A stretch of 7,679 nucleotides of DNA, from the NCBI GenBank assembly GCA_014384665.1, contig JACNFI010000023.1, forward strand, positions 1-7,679. The letters run 5' to 3'. The position numbers were made by a program, and so were the translations under genes. This DNA is from Candidatus Cloacimonadota bacterium. GTDB taxonomy: Bacteria; Cloacimonadota; Cloacimonadia; JGIOTU-2. This document shows positions 1-5,619 of this stretch, piece after piece (position 1 is the first letter of the stretch; each line of letters opens with the position of its first letter). Under the pieces are notes generated by a model. That model saw nothing but the letters and a program-made list of their open reading frames with translations, was not told the DNA's origin and searched no databases.

Positions 1-66
1 AAGATTTATCTACCATAAACTTATGTGTCAGAAAAAAAGGAAATTCCTATGCAATTTAATTACAAC

Positions 67-72
67 AGGAGG
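67..72 (+). promoter_or_regulatory. Ribosome binding site deciding the lyase start
   Basis: A perfect AGGAGG lies six bases before GTG 79. The alternative starts GTG 25 and ATG 49 have no comparable site. Starting at 79 also places the MIO serine at residue 143, as in classical HutH. Confidence 0.65.
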
Positions 73-78
73 CCTTCT

Positions 79-1602
79 GTGTCAATTGTATTAGATGGTT
101 CAGGATTAACAATAGAAAAACTGGTCAAAATTGCACGGTATAATGAAAAAGTTGAACTTCACCCTGATGCTGTTGAGAGAATCAAAGTATGCCGTGAAAT
201 GCTTGAAGAAAAAATCAAAGCTAATGAAATTATGTATGGAGTTAATACAGGTATTGGTGAGTTTTCTGAAGTAGTTTTGGATGACGACCAGATAAAAGAT
301 TTTCAAAAATATTTGATTTATAATCATGCAGCAGGTATTGGTGACCCTGCACCTATTGAATATGTCCGCGGAGCAATGGCAAGCAGAATAAATGTTCATG
401 CTCATGGTAATTCCGGTTGTAGACCAGAAATAACTCTTACTTTAGTAGATATGTTAAATAAGGGTGTAACACCTTTTGTCTGTCAAAAAGGGTCGGTGGG
501 TGCCAGCGGTGATTTGGCACCAATGTCTCAAATTGCTTTATTATTGATGGGTGAAGGTGAAGCTTATTATAAAGGGGAATTGCTTGAAGGAAAAGAAGCA
601 ATGAATAGAGCTGAAATACCTATACCCGGCTTACAAGCAAGAGATGGATTAGCTACAATTAACGGTTCAAATTTGCTAACAGCAATGAGTGCTATTTTAC
701 TTTATGATGCAAATAGATGGTTGAAACAGGCAGAGATAGCAGCATCTATGTCTCTTGAGGCATTAAAGGCAAATATGAAGCCCTATACTCCCTTATTACA
801 TGAAGCTCGTGGCTTTCCTGGGGCTGTGCGAACCGCCCAAGCTATCTTGAAATGTATTAAGGGTGGTGATTTGGTTGAAGGAAAAATCAAATGTAGAGTT
901 CAGGATGCCTATTCTATGCGCTCTACACCTCAAGTAATTGGGGCTGCTCATGATGCATTAGCATTTGCTCGTTCACAGGTTGAAATTGAATTAAATGGAG
1001 TAGGAGATAATCCTGTTTTCTTCCCGGAAAAGAAACTTCAATTAGCAGGTGCTAACTTCCAGGGTAGTCCTGTATCATTACCAATGGATATGGTTGGTGC
1101 AGCAATTACAATGATTAGTGTAATGTCTGAACGAAGAATGAATAGATTGAATAATCCTGCATTAAATGTCGGATTGCCAGCATTTTTAACAAAAGGTGCT
1201 GGTATGTTCTCAGGACTAATGTTAAGCCAGTATACTTCATGTATGCAAATTGTTGAACAACGGATACTATCTATGCCTGCTTCCATTCAATCAATACCAG
1301 CAGCAGCAGACCAGGAAGACTTTGTCTCTATGGGAATGAATACTGCTATTAAGAATTTCCAAATCCTGGATAATGCTTATGGTATACTGGGGATTGAGTT
1401 TATGGCAGCTACCCAAGCATTAGATTTTCGTGATTTCAAACTCGGTAAGGGTGTAACTAAAGCTAAAGAAATTATTCGTAAATATGTTGATTTCCTTGAT
1501 GAAGACAGACCTTTATATCCTGACCACACAAGAATGAAAGAATTAGTTAAATCTTGTGAAATTCTTGAAGAAGTGGAAAAGGTAGTGGGAAGTCTTGGAT
1601 AA
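79..1602 (+). CDS. hutH: MIO-dependent aromatic amino acid ammonia-lyase, histidine ammonia-lyase-like
   Basis: Family enzymes remove ammonia from an aromatic amino acid (histidine to urocanate in HutH) with an MIO cofactor that forms autocatalytically from Ala-Ser-Gly; they are cytosolic homotetramers. Seen here, numbering from GTG 79: Tyr53 in YGVNTG, His83 in YNHAAG, the A142-S143-G144 triad in GASGDLAPMSQ, QDAYSMR at 275-281, DNP at 310-312, and QED at 412-414. These positions match or nearly match the classical HutH residues (Tyr53, His83, Ser143, Glu414), and the length of 507 is normal. Glu in QED favours HutH over phenylalanine/tyrosine lyases, which usually have NQD, but the residue after QED is Phe where HutH has His, so the substrate is not certain. 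The frame is open to GTG 25 and ATG 49, but only GTG 79 has a strong AGGAGG six bases upstream and fits family length. No hut genes lie nearby. The last 96 codons recur downstream four times. Confidence 0.9.
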   Translation: MSIVLDGSGLTIEKLVKIARYNEKVELHPDAVERIKVCREMLEEKIKANEIMYGVNTGIGEFSEVVLDDDQIKDFQKYLIYNHAAGIGDPAPIEYVRGAMASRINVHAHGNSGCRPEITLTLVDMLNKGVTPFVCQKGSVGASGDLAPMSQIALLLMGEGEAYYKGELLEGKEAMNRAEIPIPGLQARDGLATINGSNLLTAMSAILLYDANRWLKQAEIAASMSLEALKANMKPYTPLLHEARGFPGAVRTAQAILKCIKGGDLVEGKIKCRVQDAYSMRSTPQVIGAAHDALAFARSQVEIELNGVGDNPVFFPEKKLQLAGANFQGSPVSLPMDMVGAAITMISVMSERRMNRLNNPALNVGLPAFLTKGAGMFSGLMLSQYTSCMQIVEQRILSMPASIQSIPAAADQEDFVSMGMNTAIKNFQILDNAYGILGIEFMAATQALDFRDFKLGKGVTKAKEIIRKYVDFLDEDRPLYPDHTRMKELVKSCEILEEVEKVVGSLG

Positions 1603-1665
1603 ATGCTTCTCAACTACGGATACACTCCCATAAAGTTGTGGCTTTCATACTTATAGAAAAAATGT

Positions 1666-1703
1666 TTGACATTTAATATCTTATGCGTATATTAGTCGTA
1701 TAA
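1666..1703 (+). promoter_or_regulatory. Promoter and candidate operator of MazEF copy 1
   Basis: A perfect -35 TTGACA (1666-1671) is followed after 16 bases by a -10-like TATATT (1688-1693). An imperfect inverted repeat, TTATGCG (1681-1687) and CGTATAA (1697-1703), is centred on the -10 element. A ribbon-helix-helix antitoxin could bind there for the autoregulation usual in such modules. The operator role is inferred from position only. Confidence 0.6.
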
Positions 1704-1714
1704 AAATTATATGT

Positions 1715-1719
1715 GGAGG
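1715..1719 (+). promoter_or_regulatory. Ribosome binding site fixing a TTG start (MazE copy 1)
   Basis: GGAGG lies six bases before TTG 1726. No in-frame ATG is better placed, so this site supports the unusual TTG start of the antitoxin. Confidence 0.6.
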
Positions 1720-1725
1720 CAATAA

Positions 1726-1956
1726 TTGCAAAAAAAATTAACAATAAGCATAGATGAACAGATCTATTATGCACTTTATCATGTAATTGGTAAGCGTAAA
1801 ATTAGCCACTTCATTGAAGATTTGGTCAGACCAAAAGTTATGAAACAAGAATTACATAAATCCTATAAACAGATGGCAGCAGATACAATAAGAGAAAATG
1901 AGGCACTAGAATGGGCTGAAGGGACATTAGGAGAATATCACAATGAAGCGAGGTGA
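1726..1956 (+). CDS. mazE: Ribbon-helix-helix antitoxin of a MazEF-type module, copy 1
   Basis: This 76-residue protein fits a type II antitoxin that neutralises the MazF encoded next to it and represses their shared promoter. Residues 3-10 (KKLTISID) look like the DNA-binding beta strand of the ribbon-helix-helix fold, followed by two helices at about 11-22 and 26-38. The charged C-terminal tail at about 50-76 (ending EWAEGTLGEYHNEAR) is the part expected to wrap the toxin. The start is TTG with GGAGG six bases upstream. The gene overlaps mazF by 14 bases, the usual coupled arrangement. The family call rests on fold-like features and on the neighbouring MazF. The gene at 3898-4128 appears identical. 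Confidence 0.85.
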   Translation: MQKKLTISIDEQIYYALYHVIGKRKISHFIEDLVRPKVMKQELHKSYKQMAADTIRENEALEWAEGTLGEYHNEAR

Positions 1957-2266
1957 AGTTTGGTGGATTAACTTTGGACCTTCTGTTGGAGGAGAAATTC
2001 AAAAAACGAGACCTGCTGTTATTGTAAGCAATGATGCTTCAAACAAATATCTTAATCGTATTCAAGTAATTCCTATAACAAGCAGAATAGAAAAACTTTA
2101 TCTGAGTGAAGCTTATATAATATTAAATGGCAAAAAATGTAAGGCTATGGCTGACCAATTGACAACAGTGAGTAAGTTAAGAGTTATCAACAAGGTTGGT
2201 ACACTAACAACAGACGAAATGAATGAAATCAATAAAGCTATTAAAATACAGTTAGAATTACCCTAA
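1943..2266 (+). CDS. mazF: MazF-type mRNA interferase toxin, copy 1
   Basis: Type II toxin of the MazF/PemK family, a ribosome-independent endoribonuclease that cuts mRNA at short single-stranded sites and stops growth when not bound by its antitoxin. The 107-residue length is typical. It opens with the diagnostic KRGEVWWINFGPSVGGEIQK, followed by TRPAVIVSND (about 22-31), and then VIPITSR at about 42-48. Arg23 and Thr46 sit where Bacillus MazF has its catalytic Arg25 and Thr48, so the toxin looks active. Its ATG lies within the antitoxin's final codons. The stop at 2266 is followed after only ~30 bases by lyase tail 2. An identical copy lies at 4115-4438. Confidence 0.93.
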   Translation: MKRGEVWWINFGPSVGGEIQKTRPAVIVSNDASNKYLNRIQVIPITSRIEKLYLSEAYIILNGKKCKAMADQLTTVSKLRVINKVGTLTTDEMNEINKAIKIQLELP

Positions 2267-2297
2267 AATATTTATAGTTACAGCCACCTAACCATGG

Positions 2298-2600
2298 GCT
2301 ACTGCTGACCAGAAAGACTTTGTCTCTATGGGAATGAATACCGCTATTAAGAATTTCCAAATCCTGGATAATGCTTATGGTATATTAGGAATTGAGTTCA
2401 TGTCAGCAGCCCAAGCATTAGATTTTCGTGATTTTAAATTCGGTCGCGGAGTAACTAAGGCTAAAGAAGTTATTCGTAAATATGTTGATTTCCTTGATGA
2501 AGACAGACCTTTATACCATGACCACACAAAAATGAAAGAATTAGTAAAATCTTGTGAAATTCTTGGAGAAGTGGAAAAGATTGTAGGAAGTTTGGAATAA
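2298..2600 (+). pseudogene. Lyase C-terminal fragment (tail 2)
   Basis: This is a detached copy of the lyase 3' end. It runs from ATADQKDFVSMGMN to the native stop and covers the last ~100 residues, including the QED region (here QKD, so the catalytic Glu is replaced by Lys). It differs from the real gene at about 11 of 97 residues, spread along the fragment. In frame, a TAA at 2289-2291 closes it upstream. The only internal start, ATG 2328, has no convincing ribosome binding site. It lacks the MIO triad and cannot be an enzyme alone. It lies between MazEF and HEPN-MNT and ends exactly at the lyase stop, with no similarity beyond it. The frame has remained open despite divergence, which suggests recent origin or exchange with the functional gene. 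Confidence 0.85.
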
Positions 2601-2615
2601 AAACAAGATATGATA

Positions 2616-2666
2616 TACCATAAATGGTAGTCTAATATATTTTATGCTACTTTAGATTTACCGGTA
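2616..2666 (+). promoter_or_regulatory. Palindromes upstream of HEPN-MNT copy 1
   Basis: The 163-bp spacer before the HEPN gene contains two perfect palindromes sharing TACC/GGTA half-sites: TACCATAAATGGTA at 2616-2629 and TACCGGTA at 2659-2666. They could be operator sites for the toxin-antitoxin pair. No clear sigma-70 promoter is visible; TTGATA at 2684-2689 has no good -10 partner. Function is inferred. Confidence 0.35.
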
Positions 2667-2763
2667 TAACTAATAATTTTTTCTTGATATTTTTCCGGCG
2701 ATTAAATTTTTCTGATTTACTTTTCATTAATTAAAAAAATTTAAAATATTTTAAGAAGTTTTT

Positions 2764-3159
2764 ATGGATAAAAAAAGTTTAATTAAGTATTGGCTCGAAA
2801 GTTCAGATAGAGATTATAGAACAATGCAACATCTTTTTGAGAAAAAAGATTATAGCTGGTCCCTTTTTATTGGGCACCTAATTATTGAAAAGCTTTTGAA
2901 AGCTTATTATGTAAAGCATATAGATAACCAACCTCCATTTATCCATAATTTATTACGATTAGCTGAAAAATCCTTACTTGAATTAAATGAAAACCAGAAA
3001 GATTTCTTAGTTACAGTAACCACATTTAATATTCGTGCTCGTTACGCTGACTATAAATTAGACTTTTATCGGATGTGTACAAAAGATTTCACAGAAAAAT
3101 GGATAAATGAGATTAAGGAATTTCAGAAATGGATCAAAGAGCAGCTTTTAAAATCGTAA
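2764..3159 (+). CDS. HEPN domain protein of a HEPN-MNT toxin-antitoxin pair, copy 1
   Basis: This 131-residue, all-helical protein resembles the HEPN family of COG2250 type. HEPN proteins next to minimal nucleotidyltransferases generally form toxin-antitoxin modules: HEPN is an RNase toxin, and MNT can silence it by adding AMP groups. Visible features are an N-terminal amphipathic helix with Trp10, the conserved EKLLKAYY at 42-49, IHNLLRLAE at 60-68, and the RARYADYK region at 91-98. The canonical catalytic R-X4-6-H is not seen in the C-terminal helix, as in many members of this subgroup, so RNase activity is uncertain. Start is ATG 2764 with a weak AAGAAG. Its last 31 bases overlap the MNT gene, implying translational coupling. 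A second copy lies at 4936-5331. Confidence 0.85.
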   Translation: MDKKSLIKYWLESSDRDYRTMQHLFEKKDYSWSLFIGHLIIEKLLKAYYVKHIDNQPPFIHNLLRLAEKSLLELNENQKDFLVTVTTFNIRARYADYKLDFYRMCTKDFTEKWINEIKEFQKWIKEQLLKS

Positions 3160-3437
3160 AAAAATATCTTTCTTTTCTGCATGAAAACAGATTTGAGGTG
3201 CAAAAAGCATATCTTTTTGGCTCTTATGCAAAAGGAGATTTTACTGAGGACAGTGATATTGATCTGGCTGTAATTATAAAAAATCTGCCCAATAGTTTTA
3301 TTGCACAAATTGAGTTAATGAAGTTGGGAAGAAAAATTGACTCTCGGATTGAACCTCATCCTTTTGATGAAACTGATTTTAATTTATCACACCCTTTTGC
3401 AAAGGAAATTCTAACCTCTGGAATCGAAATAAAGTAA
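3129..3437 (+). CDS. MNT-type minimal nucleotidyltransferase, copy 1
   Basis: A minimal nucleotidyltransferase of 102 residues (DNA polymerase beta superfamily), the likely antitoxin partner of the overlapping HEPN protein. The hallmark GS-X10-DXD is complete: Gly31-Ser32, then Asp43 and Asp45 in GSYAKGDFTEDSDIDLAV. These residues bind nucleotide and metal. A further acidic residue may come from the IDSRIEPHPF segment (70-79), but which residue acts as the third metal ligand cannot be told. In studied pairs the MNT protein inactivates HEPN by AMPylation; that role is assumed here. The start at ATG 3129, preceded by AAGGAA, lies within the HEPN gene. The stop is 46 bases before the 12-bp junction and lyase tail 3. 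Confidence 0.9.
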   Translation: MDQRAAFKIVKKYLSFLHENRFEVQKAYLFGSYAKGDFTEDSDIDLAVIIKNLPNSFIAQIELMKLGRKIDSRIEPHPFDETDFNLSHPFAKEILTSGIEIK

Positions 3438-3447
3438 CATTTTCTAT

Positions 3448-3774
3448 ATGCCTTCAAGTAGCCTAACCCCCGCTTTGGATGAGCAGGAAGACTTTGTCTC
3501 TATGGGAATGAATACTGCTATTAAGAATTTCCAAATCCTGGATAATGCTTATGGTATACTGGGGATTGAGTTTATGGCAGCTACCCAAGCATTAGATTTT
3601 CGTGATTTCAAACTCGGTAAGGGTGTAACTAAAGCTAAAGAAATTATTCGTAAATATGTTGATTTCCTTGATGAAGACAGACCTTTATATCCTGACCACA
3701 CAAGAATGAAAGAATTAGTTAAATCTTGTGAAATTCTTGAAGAAGTGGAAAAGGTAGTGGGAAGTCTTGGATAA
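3448..3774 (+). pseudogene. Lyase C-terminal fragment (tail 3), identical to the real gene end
   Basis: From 3484 to the stop this fragment is identical to the lyase 3' end (QEDFVSMG to the final Gly). Upstream it is fused in frame to a short unrelated leader, MPSSSLTPALDE, opened by ATG 3448 just after the MNT stop. No Shine-Dalgarno sequence precedes that ATG, so translation is doubtful. The homologous sequence also continues past the stop into the MazEF promoter of copy B. The fragment has catalytic Glu but no MIO triad, so it is inactive alone. It is the left end of repeat copy B. Confidence 0.85.
3472..3483 (+). other. 12-bp heterologous junction between the tandem copies
   Basis: GCTTTGGATGAG separates the two 2160-bp copies. 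The same place before tail 5 has TCTGCAGCTGAC (5644-5655), and the intact lyase has GCAGCAGCAGAC (1300-1311). All three are equal in length and in frame, encoding ALDE, SAAD and AAAD respectively, so the junction is not random filler but probably the 5' edge of another lyase-tail variant. Confidence 0.75.
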
Positions 3775-3837
3775 ATGCTTCTCAACTACGGATACACTCC
3801 CATAAAGTTGTGGCTTTCATACTTATAGAAAAAATGT

Positions 3838-3875
3838 TTGACATTTAATATCTTATGCGTATATTAGTCGTATAA
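3838..3875 (+). promoter_or_regulatory. Promoter and candidate operator of MazEF copy 2
   Basis: Identical to the copy 1 promoter: TTGACA at 3838-3843, TATATT at 3860-3865, and the inverted repeat TTATGCG/CGTATAA at 3853-3859 and 3869-3875 spanning the -10. Both modules should therefore respond to the same antitoxin pool. Confidence 0.6.
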
Positions 3876-3897
3876 AAATTATATGTGGAGGCAATAA

Positions 3898-4128
3898 TTG
3901 CAAAAAAAATTAACAATAAGCATAGATGAACAGATCTATTATGCACTTTATCATGTAATTGGTAAGCGTAAAATTAGCCACTTCATTGAAGATTTGGTCA
4001 GACCAAAAGTTATGAAACAAGAATTACATAAATCCTATAAACAGATGGCAGCAGATACAATAAGAGAAAATGAGGCACTAGAATGGGCTGAAGGGACATT
4101 AGGAGAATATCACAATGAAGCGAGGTGA
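3898..4128 (+). CDS. mazE: Ribbon-helix-helix antitoxin of a MazEF-type module, copy 2
   Basis: Its sequence is identical to the antitoxin at 1726-1956: 76 residues, TTG start with GGAGG at 3887-3891, beta strand KKLTISID, two helices and a charged toxin-binding tail. It overlaps the downstream mazF by 14 bases. With two identical modules, deletion of one would not expose the cell to unneutralised toxin, because the other still supplies antitoxin. Confidence 0.85.
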   Translation: MQKKLTISIDEQIYYALYHVIGKRKISHFIEDLVRPKVMKQELHKSYKQMAADTIRENEALEWAEGTLGEYHNEAR

Positions 4129-4438
4129 AGTTTGGTGGATTAACTTTGGACCTTCTGTTGGAGGAGAAATTCAAAAAACGAGACCTGCTGTTATTGTAAG
4201 CAATGATGCTTCAAACAAATATCTTAATCGTATTCAAGTAATTCCTATAACAAGCAGAATAGAAAAACTTTATCTGAGTGAAGCTTATATAATATTAAAT
4301 GGCAAAAAATGTAAGGCTATGGCTGACCAATTGACAACAGTGAGTAAGTTAAGAGTTATCAACAAGGTTGGTACACTAACAACAGACGAAATGAATGAAA
4401 TCAATAAAGCTATTAAAATACAGTTAGAATTACCCTAA
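4115..4438 (+). CDS. mazF: MazF-type mRNA interferase toxin, copy 2
   Basis: Identical to the toxin at 1943-2266 (107 residues, KRGEVWWINF start, TRPAVIVSND, VIPITSR with the putative catalytic Arg23 and Thr46). No inactivating mutation is present, so both copies look functional. It is followed after ~30 bases by lyase tail 4. Confidence 0.92.
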   Translation: MKRGEVWWINFGPSVGGEIQKTRPAVIVSNDASNKYLNRIQVIPITSRIEKLYLSEAYIILNGKKCKAMADQLTTVSKLRVINKVGTLTTDEMNEINKAIKIQLELP

Positions 4439-4469
4439 AATATTTATAGTTACAGCCACCTAACCATGG

Positions 4470-4772
4470 GCTACTGCTGACCAGAAAGACTTTGTCTCTA
4501 TGGGAATGAATACCGCTATTAAGAATTTCCAAATCCTGGATAATGCTTATGGTATATTAGGAATTGAGTTCATGTCAGCAGCCCAAGCATTAGATTTTCG
4601 TGATTTTAAATTCGGTCGCGGAGTAACTAAGGCTAAAGAAGTTATTCGTAAATATGTTGATTTCCTTGATGAAGACAGACCTTTATACCATGACCACACA
4701 AAAATGAAAGAATTAGTAAAATCTTGTGAAATTCTTGGAGAAGTGGAAAAGATTGTAGGAAGTTTGGAATAA
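4470..4772 (+). pseudogene. Lyase C-terminal fragment (tail 4), identical to tail 2
   Basis: Exact duplicate of the fragment at 2298-2600, carried in repeat copy B. It has the same in-frame TAA upstream (4461-4463), the same QKD in place of the catalytic QED, and the same stop as the lyase. It lies between MazEF copy 2 and HEPN-MNT copy 2. It has no MIO triad and no convincing translation start. Confidence 0.85.
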
Positions 4773-4787
4773 AAACAAGATATGATA

Positions 4788-4838
4788 TACCATAAATGGT
4801 AGTCTAATATATTTTATGCTACTTTAGATTTACCGGTA
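4788..4838 (+). promoter_or_regulatory. Palindromes upstream of HEPN-MNT copy 2
   Basis: Duplicate of the copy 1 arrangement: TACCATAAATGGTA at 4788-4801 and TACCGGTA at 4831-4838, in the spacer before the HEPN gene. The operator role is inferred only. Confidence 0.35.
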
Positions 4839-4935
4839 TAACTAATAATTTTTTCTTGATATTTTTCCGGCGATTAAATTTTTCTGATTTACTTTTCATT
4901 AATTAAAAAAATTTAAAATATTTTAAGAAGTTTTT

Positions 4936-5331
4936 ATGGATAAAAAAAGTTTAATTAAGTATTGGCTCGAAAGTTCAGATAGAGATTATAGAACAATGCA
5001 ACATCTTTTTGAGAAAAAAGATTATAGCTGGTCCCTTTTTATTGGGCACCTAATTATTGAAAAGCTTTTGAAAGCTTATTATGTAAAGCATATAGATAAC
5101 CAACCTCCATTTATCCATAATTTATTACGATTAGCTGAAAAATCCTTACTTGAATTAAATGAAAACCAGAAAGATTTCTTAGTTACAGTAACCACATTTA
5201 ATATTCGTGCTCGTTACGCTGACTATAAATTAGACTTTTATCGGATGTGTACAAAAGATTTCACAGAAAAATGGATAAATGAGATTAAGGAATTTCAGAA
5301 ATGGATCAAAGAGCAGCTTTTAAAATCGTAA
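4936..5331 (+). CDS. HEPN domain protein of a HEPN-MNT pair, copy 2
   Basis: Identical to the 131-residue HEPN protein at 2764-3159 (EKLLKAYY, IHNLLRLAE and RARYADYK in the same positions; no canonical R-X4-6-H in the C-terminal helix). It overlaps the MNT gene by 31 bases. No disruption is seen, so both copies are probably expressed. Confidence 0.85.
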   Translation: MDKKSLIKYWLESSDRDYRTMQHLFEKKDYSWSLFIGHLIIEKLLKAYYVKHIDNQPPFIHNLLRLAEKSLLELNENQKDFLVTVTTFNIRARYADYKLDFYRMCTKDFTEKWINEIKEFQKWIKEQLLKS

Positions 5332-5609
5332 AAAAATATCTTTCTTTTCTGCATGAAAACAGATTTGAGGTGCAAAAAGCATATCTTTTTGGCTCTTATG
5401 CAAAAGGAGATTTTACTGAGGACAGTGATATTGATCTGGCTGTAATTATAAAAAATCTGCCCAATAGTTTTATTGCACAAATTGAGTTAATGAAGTTGGG
5501 AAGAAAAATTGACTCTCGGATTGAACCTCATCCTTTTGATGAAACTGATTTTAATTTATCACACCCTTTTGCAAAGGAAATTCTAACCTCTGGAATCGAA
5601 ATAAAGTAA
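5301..5609 (+). CDS. MNT-type minimal nucleotidyltransferase, copy 2
   Basis: Identical to the 102-residue protein at 3129-3437, with the complete GS-X10-DXD motif (Gly31-Ser32, Asp43, Asp45). It is the presumed antitoxin for the overlapping HEPN protein. It lies at the end of repeat copy B, 46 bases before the divergent lyase tail 5. Confidence 0.9.
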   Translation: MDQRAAFKIVKKYLSFLHENRFEVQKAYLFGSYAKGDFTEDSDIDLAVIIKNLPNSFIAQIELMKLGRKIDSRIEPHPFDETDFNLSHPFAKEILTSGIEIK

Positions 5610-5619
5610 CATTTTCTAT

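Larger units (their letters stand above)
1312..3471 (+). repeat. Long tandem duplication, copy A (2160 bp)
   Basis: This copy carries lyase tail 1, the MazEF pair, lyase tail 2, the HEPN-MNT pair and the spacer up to CCTAACCCCC. By eye it is identical base for base to 3484-5643. The match starts at the CAG of the lyase QED motif (1311 is c but 3483 is g) and ends at 3471. The period is 2172 bp, because 12 non-matching bases (3472-3483) separate the copies. Perfect identity over coding and non-coding DNA alike implies a very recent duplication, active homogenisation, or an assembly error. Confidence 0.93.

Noticed and set aside
106..405. Minus-strand 99-codon frame opposite the lyase N-terminal part
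   Set aside because: Antisense shadow of a conserved enzyme gene, with Phe/Ile/Cys-rich composition and no ribosome binding site.
1377..1613. Minus-strand frame opposite the lyase end, recurring at 3549-3785 and 5721-5969
   Set aside because: It recurs only because the lyase tail is repeated; its translation mirrors the lyase codons and has no start signal or family features.
3123..3308. Minus-strand 61-codon frame opposite the HEPN-MNT overlap (also 5295-5480)
   Set aside because: Antisense to the MNT gene, with no recognisable features; duplicated only with its host repeat.
1603..3471. Transposon or insertion sequence carrying the toxin-antitoxin genes
   Set aside because: No transposase, recombinase or terminal inverted repeats were found at the module borders; only the lyase-tail duplications flank them.
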